NCBI GenBank assembly: GCA_027065635.1
Contig: JAMONQ010000119.1
Location: forward strand, 1-8,884
Length of the DNA stretch: 8,884 nucleotides
Direction of reading: 5' to 3'
Source of the DNA: Campylobacterales bacterium
GTDB lineage: Bacteria > Campylobacterota > Campylobacteria > Campylobacterales > Hydrogenimonadaceae
Part shown: one piece after another, positions 1-6,403 of the stretch
Layout of the letters: the number at the start of each line of letters is the position of its first letter
Position numbering within the stretch: position 1 is the stretch's first letter
Made by a program: the position numbers and the translations under genes
The notes under the pieces: model-generated
Told to the model about the DNA's origin: nothing
The model's input: the letters and a program-made list of their open reading frames with translations, nothing else
Database searches by the model: none

Positions 1-320
1 AGCAGGCCGAACTCTTTTTGCGTAGCGCCATGGAGATAGCGATGCTCCAGATAAGCACCCGAGACAGAAGCGCCGGATGTCTTGGCAGTGTTCGGGTAGT
101 TTCACGGGACAGAAAGTTTATAGCCGATATAAACATCACCAGATACTATCTTCTCGAAGGTAGTGCCGATCTAAGTCTGTGCGCCTCTTTGGGGTATCCG
201 ATACAGAGTGAAGAGTCGCACGGTATGGTGATGACGGAGGCGGTCGTATACAGCAATCCTTCACATCCGAAGATCGTTCATCCGGTCAGAATCGTAAAAA
301 GGAGTATACAGCGGCCATGA
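1..320 (+). CDS. Prepilin-like protein, C-terminal part (5' end outside window)
   Basis: The reading frame is open from the first full codon (position 3) to the TGA at 318-320, so about 105 residues of the C-terminal part of a protein are present; the first two bases belong to a codon split by the window edge. I read this as the globular end of a type IV prepilin-like protein. The preserved part has two cysteines (in SAGCLGS and LSLCASL), which could form the usual pilin disulfide, and ends with the basic tail PVRIVKRSIQRP preceded by an EESHG segment. A similar end (acidic-N/H-G motif, then PIR-x-HRRT-x-QKP) is one I remember from Campylobacterota proteins annotated only by a prepilin N-terminal motif. 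The hydrophobic N-terminal helix and leader that would prove it lie upstream. The stop overlaps the next start (ATGA), and the next gene is a pseudopilin, which supports a pilin role. The in-frame ATG at 30 is internal to the domain and is not a credible start. Confidence 0.7.
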   Translation, partial: QAELFLRSAMEIAMLQISTRDRSAGCLGSVRVVSRDRKFIADINITRYYLLEGSADLSLCASLGYPIQSEESHGMVMTEAVVYSNPSHPKIVHPVRIVKRSIQRP

Positions 321-787
321 GAAAGGGGTTTACGCTCGTAGAGCTGATCTTCGTCATCGTGATCGTCGGAATAATCGGTGCCGTCGGTACATCCTTGTAC
401 AGGCCGGACAGACTCCTCGCCGATACGCGCTTTATCGCATCGAAGATCATGCAGACGAGATATACGGCTATCGGCTATGACCACGGAAACTTCGACGGCT
501 CCTTCATCGCCGATACTACCGGATGTCTGACTCTCGATCGTGCCGGTCTGGAGGATCCGTTTTCGCAGGCGGGAAGGTACACTCTGGGCAAAGGTGTGCA
601 GATCACGGTTTTTGGAATGAGCGGGAACAGGATTTGCTTCGACGAGAAAGGATATCCCCACGACGGGGATTTTTCGGCAGGTTCACTACTGCATCGAAAG
701 GTCGATATTAATGTAAGTCTATCCGGCAAGAGCTACCTGATAACGGTCATGCCTATGAGCGGATATGCTAAAATCATCTATAGATAA
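317..787 (+). CDS. Minor pseudopilin with class III (type IV prepilin) leader
   Basis: This is a 156-residue prepilin-like protein, presumably a minor subunit or priming component of the pilus/pseudopilus. The N-terminus MRKG-FTLVELIFVIVIVGII is a textbook prepilin signal: a short basic leader, a Gly4/Phe5 cleavage site for prepilin peptidase, Glu at mature position 5 (residue 9), and a hydrophobic helix through about residue 29. The rest is a small globular domain with two cysteines, Cys70 and Cys107, which could pair. The segment NRICFDEKGYPHDGD (104-118) resembles the late beta-strand/loop motif (ICFD-x-x-G-x-P) of GspH-like pseudopilins. The ATG overlaps the upstream stop by four bases. 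AGGAG at 300-304 lies 12 bases ahead, rather far, so translational coupling probably helps. Which of GspH, MshD or another minor class it corresponds to cannot be decided here. Confidence 0.92.
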   Translation: MRKGFTLVELIFVIVIVGIIGAVGTSLYRPDRLLADTRFIASKIMQTRYTAIGYDHGNFDGSFIADTTGCLTLDRAGLEDPFSQAGRYTLGKGVQITVFGMSGNRICFDEKGYPHDGDFSAGSLLHRKVDINVSLSGKSYLITVMPMSGYAKIIYR

Positions 788-802
788 AATATTGGGATAG
801 TG

Positions 803-2284
803 ATGTCAAAACGGGGTATCTGCTACTGTATCGACGATAAAGAGAGCTTATTGTTCGACGGGGACTCTTTTGAAAGTATCGCCACATCGAAAGCCAAAAG
901 GGAGTATTGTGCGGCCGTGGTGCCTCCCGAGCATATCAGGGCTCACACATTCAAGATTCCGACGCAGACGGACGAGGAGAGACTCGATACTCTCGTGGAG
1001 ATAACGATGTTCGAGTCCGGGGGACTCGATCTCGAAAAGGAGTATGCCGTCGCCTATGTGAAGCATACGCTCGAATTCGAACCGTCGTGGCTCGTAGAGG
1101 CGTTCGCCGTAGAAGAGTCGAAGCTAAAAGAGCTCTTCGGCCCGATAGCGGCAAAAACGTCACATATAGATCTTCTTGCCGTCCCCTATCTTGTATACGA
1201 AGCCCTCTACATCTACGAAAAGGCCCGGAAGAGTAGTACCGATCTCTTTTTGTATATAGGCGACAGCGCCTCTTATGCGGTACTCTGCAAAGAGGGGCGC
1301 TATATAGCGCACAGAAACCTTGCCTCGCTGGAAGATATGGCGGCCAGGGCGAACGTGAGTGTCGAGGTCGTGAGAGACGCACTTTGCAAGCGAGGCCTCG
1401 AAAGCGAGTCGTATGGTCCTGACGAGGCGCTTTTGATACAGACTTTGCAGGAGACTTTTTCCAAAATTGTCGAGCGGGTTGCCCAGACTGTCAACCATAA
1501 AAGAGGAGTTTTCGGTATAAAGGGTGTGGATACGCTCTATCTCGATTTCGGTCAGAGCGACATTCCGGGTCTTTGGGAGCTGTTTGACGGCTACGGTTTC
1601 GAAGATAGCGCAAAGGAGGTGCTTGTCTGTTGCGAATCGCTGGAGCCCGATATGCAGCATGCAGGTATCGAGGCTCTGTATATACTTGCGGCCAAAGAGA
1701 GAGGGCACGAAGTTCCAAATCTGACCGTTTTTGAAAAAGAGCCGGGTTTTTTGCAGACCTATACAGGGCGCTTCGTAGCCGCAGTATCCGCCGCTGCCGT
1801 ACTGAGCGCCGGATACGCCGCCGTGAAAGAGTTCGAGCTTCAGACTTTACAGGACGAGAGTGCCGTACTGAGCGCCAGACTCGATACGCTGAAGAAGCAG
1901 GCCGCACAGCTTCGAAAGGCTCTTGCGAAAGAGAAGGCGGAGCTTGGAAGCGTGCAAAAGAGGCTCGAATCCGGCAGACGCGACATAATGGCCTTCGAAG
2001 AGAGTGCCGATGCGGCGCTCCTGATAGAGGAGTCAAAGCTAAAGCGCAGAAAGATGATGGAAGATGCGAATAGGGTTCTTGCCAGATACGCTCTTTTTGC
2101 GGCATCAATAGAACAAAACGGCTCCAGGAGTATGGAGGTCGAGATTTTGAGCACCTATGCGGGCCGCGACCGTATAGCGAAGTTCATGAAAGATATGATC
2201 GATATGGGGTACGGAAGTGTCGGTACCGAGGCAATACGTCTCGATGACGATCTATACGGCAGCAGGGTGGAGATAGTAAGATGA
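803..2284 (+). CDS. PilM-PilN fusion (GspL/MshI-like) inner-membrane platform protein
   Basis: This 493-residue protein has three parts. Residues 1 to about 305 are a cytoplasmic domain that by length, order and fold-like pattern corresponds to PilM/MshI (actin-like). A single membrane helix follows at about 323-340 (RFVAAVSAAAVLSAGYAA). Next come a charged coiled coil at about 343-425 and a small C-terminal domain at about 440-493 of the ferredoxin-like kind found in PilN and GspL. It is therefore a PilM and a PilN in one chain, the layout of GspL, and no separate pilN follows. The role is to build the inner-membrane alignment platform and couple it to the ATPase. The usual actin-like phosphate motifs are poor: CIDDKESLL at the N-terminus and YIGDSASYAVL at 151-161 lack the standard Asp-Ile-Gly, so ATP binding may be lost. 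A GTG at 800 is directly in front; ATG 803 is preferred, with only a weak GGGA at 794-797. It lies 15 bases after the pseudopilin and overlaps the next gene by ATGA. Confidence 0.83.
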   Translation: MSKRGICYCIDDKESLLFDGDSFESIATSKAKREYCAAVVPPEHIRAHTFKIPTQTDEERLDTLVEITMFESGGLDLEKEYAVAYVKHTLEFEPSWLVEAFAVEESKLKELFGPIAAKTSHIDLLAVPYLVYEALYIYEKARKSSTDLFLYIGDSASYAVLCKEGRYIAHRNLASLEDMAARANVSVEVVRDALCKRGLESESYGPDEALLIQTLQETFSKIVERVAQTVNHKRGVFGIKGVDTLYLDFGQSDIPGLWELFDGYGFEDSAKEVLVCCESLEPDMQHAGIEALYILAAKERGHEVPNLTVFEKEPGFLQTYTGRFVAAVSAAAVLSAGYAAVKEFELQTLQDESAVLSARLDTLKKQAAQLRKALAKEKAELGSVQKRLESGRRDIMAFEESADAALLIEESKLKRRKMMEDANRVLARYALFAASIEQNGSRSMEVEILSTYAGRDRIAKFMKDMIDMGYGSVGTEAIRLDDDLYGSRVEIVR

Positions 2285-2901
2285 GGATTCTCGGCGAAAC
2301 CGAAGAGCAGCTGGCCGGATTCTCTCCCGCAAAGCGTCTGATAGTCACTCTTTTGGCCGCGGTCATGATAGTCTCCGGTATCTGGTACGGATGGATAGAG
2401 GAGACTCTCGTAAAGATTGAAGAGACTGCCGCCCGCAACGCTGCGCTTCAGCACCAGATCGCCAGAACCGATCTTCGCATTCTGTCTAAAAAGATCGAGC
2501 GGGTGCGCCGCGAGCGTCTATCGCTGCTCGAGAAGGTTCAAAACGACAGGATGGCCGTTAGGTATCTTCGGGCCAGGCTGGAGGATATTTTGAAGATGCG
2601 ATTCGACCAGGAGAGAACGGCCGATCTGCTTGAAGCCGTTTTGAAAAGATCGACCGAACTCGGCCTCAGACTCGACAAGATCGAGAGTATTGACGATATA
2701 AAAGAGCTGACCCCTCTTCTTGAGAGAAAGAGAGTTTTCGAGATCGAAGGTATCGGAGCTTTCGACAGGATCGTCAGGCTGACCCACTATATAGAGAGCC
2801 TCGATATGCTCGCAAAGATCGAAAACCTGAAGATATTTCTCGACGAGAGCGGATCGACCGCTTTCAGTATGAAGATATTCGCATATGGAGAGAAACGGTG
2901 A
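2281..2901 (+). CDS. PilO/MshJ/GspM-like inner-membrane protein
   Basis: This 206-residue protein has a short cytoplasmic N-terminus, one membrane helix at about 18-38 (AKRLIVTLLAAVMIVSGIW), a charged coiled-coil stretch at about 42-105, and a C-terminal alpha/beta domain (about 115-206) compatible with the ferredoxin-like fold of PilO. PilO proteins pair with PilN in the periplasmic leaflet of the inner membrane and hand over to PilP. Here the PilN partner would be the C-terminal half of the preceding gene. Overall sequence signatures are weak, as is usual for PilO, so the call rests on topology, length and position between the PilM-N and PilP genes. The start ATG overlaps the upstream stop (ATGA). 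The stop overlaps the GTG of the next gene. It could equally be labelled MshJ. Confidence 0.8.
   Translation: MRILGETEEQLAGFSPAKRLIVTLLAAVMIVSGIWYGWIEETLVKIEETAARNAALQHQIARTDLRILSKKIERVRRERLSLLEKVQNDRMAVRYLRARLEDILKMRFDQERTADLLEAVLKRSTELGLRLDKIESIDDIKELTPLLERKRVFEIEGIGAFDRIVRLTHYIESLDMLAKIENLKIFLDESGSTAFSMKIFAYGEKR
2887..2890 (+). promoter_or_regulatory. Ribosome binding site deciding the GTG start of the PilP-like gene
   Basis: GGAG lies seven bases before GTG 2898. No ATG nearby in the frame would keep the signal peptide, so this site supports the GTG start. Confidence 0.7.
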
Positions 2902-3305
2902 AAAAGGTGCTGCTTTGTATCGGTGCACTCTCCTTTTTGTGTACTCTGCACGCGTCGGATAGCGCGGTGGAGAGGATTTTGAAAAAGCTCGAGAGGGTGG
3001 AGTCCGTACAGATACCGGCCAAGGTAGGATACAGGATATACGACCCTTTCAAATCGGTCGCTCCGCTGGTAAAAAAGAGTGTACGGCATCGCTCTTTCAT
3101 GAGAAGATCTTTGCCGAAAGTCACCGCCGTAATGAACGACAGAGCTTTTATCGGCGGCCGGTGGGTAAGAGTCGGCGAGCGGATCGGCGGCTATACGGTA
3201 GCAAAGGTAGGAAGCGACGGAGTGGTTTTGAAAAAAGGGCGGACAACGCGTCTTTTGCCGCTATCCGGCAAAAAGAGAATTTTGAAGGTCAAGGACAATC
3301 TATAA
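2898..3305 (+). CDS. PilP/MshK-like periplasmic protein
   Basis: This 135-residue protein starts with a clear secretion signal: Lys2/Lys3, a hydrophobic core LLCIGALSFLCTL, and a probable signal peptidase I site after LHA19. No lipobox is visible, unlike the lipoprotein PilP of Pseudomonas or Neisseria. After a linker containing YDPF (48-51), residues 75-125 form a small beta domain (AFIGGRWVRVGERIGGYTV, then a VVLKKGRTTRLLPL strand pair) that matches the pattern of the PilP/MshK/GspC homology region: Gly-x-Trp-Val-x-x-Gly-Glu-x-Ile-x-Gly followed by a hydrophobic strand. The expected job is to link the PilN/PilO platform with the secretin N-domains. GTG is chosen as start because GGAG at 2887-2890 sits seven bases ahead and the signal peptide begins there. 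The stop codon TAA shares its last A with the ATG of the secretin gene. By position it corresponds to CtsR in the Campylobacter competence cluster, from memory. Confidence 0.83.
   Translation: MKKVLLCIGALSFLCTLHASDSAVERILKKLERVESVQIPAKVGYRIYDPFKSVAPLVKKSVRHRSFMRRSLPKVTAVMNDRAFIGGRWVRVGERIGGYTVAKVGSDGVVLKKGRTTRLLPLSGKKRILKVKDNL
3291..3295 (+). promoter_or_regulatory. Ribosome binding site deciding the secretin start
   Basis: AAGGA lies nine bases before ATG 3305, inside the end of the PilP-like gene. It favours this start over in-frame starts further upstream. Confidence 0.7.
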
Positions 3306-4834
3306 TGGTACGAACGGTAACTGCTTTACTATTTTCGGCGCTGCTTCTGTTTGGTTCGCCCGACTGCAATACCAAGCTCTTCTCCTTCAAGACCGGCGGA
3401 CAGGGCGGTTCTGTCAAACTCTACGATCTGCTCGAAAATCTTGCCGATACGTGCGAGTTCAGCGTCATGTTCGCGGACAACGAGGTAAAAAAAGTGCTCG
3501 ATAGACCTCTGGAGATGGTATATATAAGAGATTACGGGCTCGAAGATATGTTTCGCTTCATTTTCGACGAGCACAATATGTTCTATCGATTCGATCCGGA
3601 TCGGAAGATTTTGACCGTCTCCTATATCGAGACCAAATCCTTTCATATAGACTATGTAAATCTTAGCGAACTGAAAACCGAATCGGTAAAATCGATCACG
3701 GTAGGAGCTTCGAGCGGACAGACAGGATACTCCACCTCCGGGTCATACTCCACGTCAGGTACATCATCCTACTCGAGAAGCGGGTACGGATCGTCCGGAG
3801 CGGGTGACAATTCCGACTATACGACAATAAAAACGGTAACGGAGTTCAACTTCTGGAGCGACTTCAAAAGGCAGATCGACGCCATCTTGCAGCGTGACGA
3901 GGATAGCCATACCGTAAGAAGCAAGGCGCTCATAAACAATGAAGCCGGTATAGTGACGGTCACCGGTACCAAAAGGCAGATTGAGCGGGTAAAGAGATAT
4001 ATAGAGCATGTTATGGGGCGTCTGCACAAGCAGATAATGCTGGAGGCGAGGCTCATAGAGCTCCGGTATGACGACAAAAATACGAGCGGGGTCGACTGGA
4101 GTCGCTTTGATCTTTCGCTTAAAGGTGAGGTATCTGATACCTACGAGAGGGGAACCTCCTCCGATACGAAGCGCCCTTTCTACTCTTTCAGCTACAACTT
4201 CACTATGGACGGCCTGCTCAACTTTTTGCAATATTACGGTGATGTAAACACCCTTTCGAATCCGAAAATAATGACACTCAACAATCAGCCGGCCGTCATC
4301 AACGTAGGAGACCAGATAAACTACAAGTACCAGACCGGTGCTATCACGACCACTACGACCGGAAATCCGGTGGGTACGAATACCTATCAGCTCGGCTCCG
4401 TATTCATAGGGCTGACTCTGAATATCGTCCCGGAGGTGACGGACGACGGGTTTATCATACTTCGCGTAAATCCTGTGGTAAGCGAAATGCTTCAGGACAA
4501 CATCACGGATACGACCGCCTATCAGCCGACGACGGATACGACGGATCAGAGCGTAAGATCCATGCCGCCCGATGTCAAGATAAAGCAGCTTACATCCATC
4601 GTGAAGGTCAAAAACGGTCACAAGGTCGTAATAGGAGGGCTCATCAGCAATCGGCGCTACACCAAAAACACGAAAGTTCCGCTTCTTGGCGACATTCCTC
4701 TGCTCGGTCGCGCCTTCAGTCACAAAGGAAGCGAGTCGCAAAAGGTGGAGCTCATCATTATCCTCACTCCGAAAATCGTCGACGGAACTTCGTTTCCTAC
4801 GATAGACGACGCTCTCGGAATGGAGATCAGGTGA
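3305..4834 (+). CDS. mshL: Outer-membrane secretin, MshL/PilQ family
   Basis: This 509-residue secretin is the multimeric outer-membrane pore through which the pilus or substrate passes. Residues 1-18 are a signal peptide (VTALLFSALLLFGS) with no good lipobox. Residues 36-110 resemble the short secretin/TonB N-terminal (STN) domain, and HIDYVNLSEL (114-123) begins the next N-domain. Residues 133-172 are a Ser/Gly/Tyr-rich insert. FNFWSDFKRQIDAIL to about residue 240 completes the N-domain with the VTVTGTKRQIERV strand-helix motif. Residues 241-495 are the secretin core, with IMLEARLIEL (244-253), TLSNPKIMTLNNQPA (316-330), and the signature VPLLGDIPLLGRAF (458-471) followed by VELIIILTPKIV (481-492). 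ATG 3305 is chosen, not an upstream in-frame ATG at 3161, because it has AAGGA at 3291-3295 nine bases ahead and yields the signal peptide. At 509 residues it is short, like MshL and Campylobacter CtsD and unlike the larger PilQ. Confidence 0.96.
   Translation: MVRTVTALLFSALLLFGSPDCNTKLFSFKTGGQGGSVKLYDLLENLADTCEFSVMFADNEVKKVLDRPLEMVYIRDYGLEDMFRFIFDEHNMFYRFDPDRKILTVSYIETKSFHIDYVNLSELKTESVKSITVGASSGQTGYSTSGSYSTSGTSSYSRSGYGSSGAGDNSDYTTIKTVTEFNFWSDFKRQIDAILQRDEDSHTVRSKALINNEAGIVTVTGTKRQIERVKRYIEHVMGRLHKQIMLEARLIELRYDDKNTSGVDWSRFDLSLKGEVSDTYERGTSSDTKRPFYSFSYNFTMDGLLNFLQYYGDVNTLSNPKIMTLNNQPAVINVGDQINYKYQTGAITTTTTGNPVGTNTYQLGSVFIGLTLNIVPEVTDDGFIILRVNPVVSEMLQDNITDTTAYQPTTDTTDQSVRSMPPDVKIKQLTSIVKVKNGHKVVIGGLISNRRYTKNTKVPLLGDIPLLGRAFSHKGSESQKVELIIILTPKIVDGTSFPTIDDALGMEIR
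3728..3799 (+). repeat. Tyr-Ser-x-Ser-Gly repeats in the secretin
   Basis: Residues 142-165 of the secretin contain four imperfect copies of a five-residue unit: YSTSG, YSTSG, YSRSG and YGSSG, separated by none to three residues. The third base of the codons varies between copies, so the repeat is kept at protein level more than at DNA level. It sits in the linker between N-domains and is probably flexible and exposed to the periplasm. Confidence 0.8.
4822..4825 (+). promoter_or_regulatory. Ribosome binding site of the AAA ATPase gene
   Basis: GGAG is eight bases before ATG 4834 and only five before the adjacent GTG 4831. The spacing favours the ATG. Confidence 0.6.
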
Positions 4835-5625
4835 TGCTCGATTACAAAGAGGCGGCCAGAATATTCGAAGACAGAGTAGATGGTACGGAGTATTTCGACT
4901 CGTCAAGCGCGGAGCGTTCGAAAACGATCCTCAAGAGCCTTGCGAGTGAACCGGAAAAAAAGCTGCTTTTTCTTCTCGGAAATCCGGGTGTCGGAAAGAG
5001 CCATATGCTTGAAACCATCTCTAAGGAGATGGAGGGTGAGCGGCTAATCGTGCATCTGAAGGAGCCCTATTTCGAGCCCCGCTCTTTTTTGGCTCGCCTT
5101 CTGGGCGAGGCGAACGAGTCTGCTGAAGGCGAGATGGAGACGCTAAAAGAGCGTGCCGTCGGTTTCTTCAGTGAAAACGAGCATCTGATAATGATAGACG
5201 AGGCCCAGCTTCTTGATGAAAAGTCGCTGGAGTTTTTGCGGATCCTCTCCGACACCAAAGCTTTCAGACTCCTTCTTTCGATGCACAGCAAAGAGGGTGA
5301 AGAGATTTTGGCAAAGCCGCACTTCAGGACGAGAAGCCATCGAGTGGTGGAGATGGGGGTCTTGCTGCCGCAGGAGGTCGAGCGCTATATATCGAGCCGC
5401 CTGAAAAGAGCCGGACTGGAAGAGATATCGGCAATGTTCACCCGCAAACATTTCAGACTGATACACAGATACACGGAAGGAAACTTCAGAGTCTTGAAGC
5501 GGATGATGCAAAGTATGTTCGAGCTGATGCAGCATGCAAAGGAGAACGGACTATCCGACTACTCCAGGCCGTCGAAGTGTATTGTGGATATGGCGGCCAT
5601 GGATCTGGAGCTGTTGGATGCATAG
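4834..5625 (+). CDS. MshM/ExeA-like AAA ATPase
   Basis: This 263-residue cytoplasmic ATPase has a Walker A motif GNPGVGKS (49-56) in LLFLLGNPGVGKSHML, a Walker B motif LIMIDEAQ (118-125), a sensor-1-like strand RLLLSMHS (145-152), and FRTRSHR (164-170), which could provide the arginine finger. This is the AAA_22 / ExeA (GspA) type. Aeromonas ExeA, with its TonB-like partner ExeB, is known to help secretin assembly through peptidoglycan, and MshM is the equivalent in MSHA loci. Unlike ExeA, this protein ends about 100 residues after the ATPase core and has no membrane span or peptidoglycan-binding domain, so it must act through a membrane partner, most likely the next gene. The sequence starts GTG-ATG at 4831-4836; ATG 4834 is preferred because GGAG at 4822-4825 is eight bases ahead of it. 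It shares one base with the secretin stop and overlaps the next gene by eight. By position it matches CtsP of Campylobacter. Confidence 0.9.
   Translation: MLDYKEAARIFEDRVDGTEYFDSSSAERSKTILKSLASEPEKKLLFLLGNPGVGKSHMLETISKEMEGERLIVHLKEPYFEPRSFLARLLGEANESAEGEMETLKERAVGFFSENEHLIMIDEAQLLDEKSLEFLRILSDTKAFRLLLSMHSKEGEEILAKPHFRTRSHRVVEMGVLLPQEVERYISSRLKRAGLEEISAMFTRKHFRLIHRYTEGNFRVLKRMMQSMFELMQHAKENGLSDYSRPSKCIVDMAAMDLELLDA
5607..5610 (+). promoter_or_regulatory. Ribosome binding site deciding the MshN-like start
   Basis: GGAG lies seven bases before ATG 5618, within the last codons of the AAA ATPase gene. It supports a start that overlaps that gene by only eight bases. Confidence 0.7.
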
Positions 5626-6403
5626 CCGGTTTGACGCTTTGCTGCGCCGCTGCAAGGCGAGAAAGAGAAAGATTCTGCTTGGGCGCATCGCCCTTTTGTC
5701 GGGGCTTTTGTTGTTTGTCGCCGCAGCGGCATACATATCGGGCTCAGGCGTTTCGCTTCTTGGCACAGGTGAAAACAGCGTGGTAAAAGCCCCGCGAGAG
5801 GCAGGAGGTACACCGGCTGCGGTGTTGAAAGAGGCTGTAAAAGTCGCCGACAAATCGCAAGAGATTCCAAAGCCGATAGAGTCGAAACCGGATCCGAAAC
5901 CGAAACCGGAAACTGCCGCTACGGTTGATAGCGGTTTGCAAAAAAGCGAGATGCAGACTCCTGAAAAAGTAGACGCAAAAGTTGCGGTGCGCAAGGTGAA
6001 AGAGTCGGCAGTGTCGTCTGAAAAGGAGAATCCGAAGTCGCAGAGAGTGAAGCCGGAAAATGAAAAGAGTGAAACGAAAGAGAGGCGAAAGGTTCTGCTC
6101 GAGATCAAGGAAGCGAGCGATTTGAGTGTACTGCTGGAGCAGTATGGTAACTCTCCAAGGTATTCGACCGCTCTCAAGATTGCTGAAATCTACTACGAAA
6201 AAGGTGATTTCGAAGATGCTTCGCTCTGGGCGAAAAAGGCCAATATCCTCGATCGTGACGATGAGCGCGCATGGATCATATATGCCGAATCCGAATATGC
6301 TCTGGGAAGAGAAGATCGCGCAAAGCGGATACTGAAACTGTTTCTCGAGTACAAGGATTCGGTAAAGGCACGCTCACTTCTTATGACATGGAGCAGGCAA
6401 TGA
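5618..6403 (+). CDS. MshN-like membrane protein with Lys/Pro-rich linker and TPR repeats
   Basis: This 261-residue protein has an Arg/Lys-rich cytoplasmic N-terminus (RRCKARKRK, 10-18), one membrane helix at about 22-42 (GRIALLSGLLLFVAAAAYIS), a long low-complexity region at about 55-160 rich in Lys, Pro, Glu and Ser (including KPDPKPKPE), and a C-terminal helical domain at about 165-258 with at least two TPR-like hairpins: YSTALKIAEIYYEKGDFEDA and AWIIYAESEYALGREDRA. The layout is like TonB/ExeB and MshN: an inner-membrane anchor, an extended linker crossing the periplasm, and a binding domain at the end. With the preceding ATPase it probably forms the secretin-placement module. Start choice: ATG 5618 has GGAG at 5607-5610 seven bases ahead. 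Longer in-frame starts, such as 5534, would lie inside the ATPase gene. Similar Campylobacterota proteins are, I believe, annotated as CDC27 family, and CtsX sits in the matching place in Campylobacter. The exact role is inferred. Confidence 0.82.
   Translation: MHSRFDALLRRCKARKRKILLGRIALLSGLLLFVAAAAYISGSGVSLLGTGENSVVKAPREAGGTPAAVLKEAVKVADKSQEIPKPIESKPDPKPKPETAATVDSGLQKSEMQTPEKVDAKVAVRKVKESAVSSEKENPKSQRVKPENEKSETKERRKVLLEIKEASDLSVLLEQYGNSPRYSTALKIAEIYYEKGDFEDASLWAKKANILDRDDERAWIIYAESEYALGREDRAKRILKLFLEYKDSVKARSLLMTWSRQ
6390..6393 (+). promoter_or_regulatory. Ribosome binding site deciding the assembly ATPase start
   Basis: GGAG lies six bases before ATG 6400. It uses the last base of the alternative ATG at 6388, which argues against that upstream start. 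Confidence 0.7.

Noticed and set aside
764..802. Possible promoter before the PilM-N gene (two TAAAAT-like -10 boxes at 769-774 and 785-790)
   Set aside because: No credible -35 element is placed correctly, the second box is too near the start codon, and A/T-rich hexamers are common. It is not strong enough to list as a feature.
1491..2108. Minus-strand frame of 205 codons opposite the PilM-N gene
   Set aside because: It is Arg/Ser/Pro-rich with no domain pattern, typical of an antisense shadow.
3161..3304. Possible 48-residue N-terminal extension of the secretin from an upstream in-frame ATG
   Set aside because: It overlaps the PilP-like domain, has no suitable ribosome binding site, and would bury the signal peptide that starts at 3305.
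3361..3369. Cys21 of the secretin considered as a lipoprotein attachment site
   Set aside because: The preceding residues are Ser-Pro-Asp, which do not form a lipobox. An ordinary signal peptide is more likely.
3764..4906. Minus-strand open frame of 380 codons opposite the secretin gene
   Set aside because: The coding evidence is on the + strand (signal peptide, secretin signature). The reverse translation is a composition artefact and crosses the secretin/ATPase junction.
5860..6110. Purine-rich, repetitive-looking stretch considered as a DNA repeat or recombination scar
   Set aside because: It encodes the Lys/Glu/Pro-rich linker of the MshN-like protein in frame. The bias is explained by amino-acid composition, with no exact long repeats.
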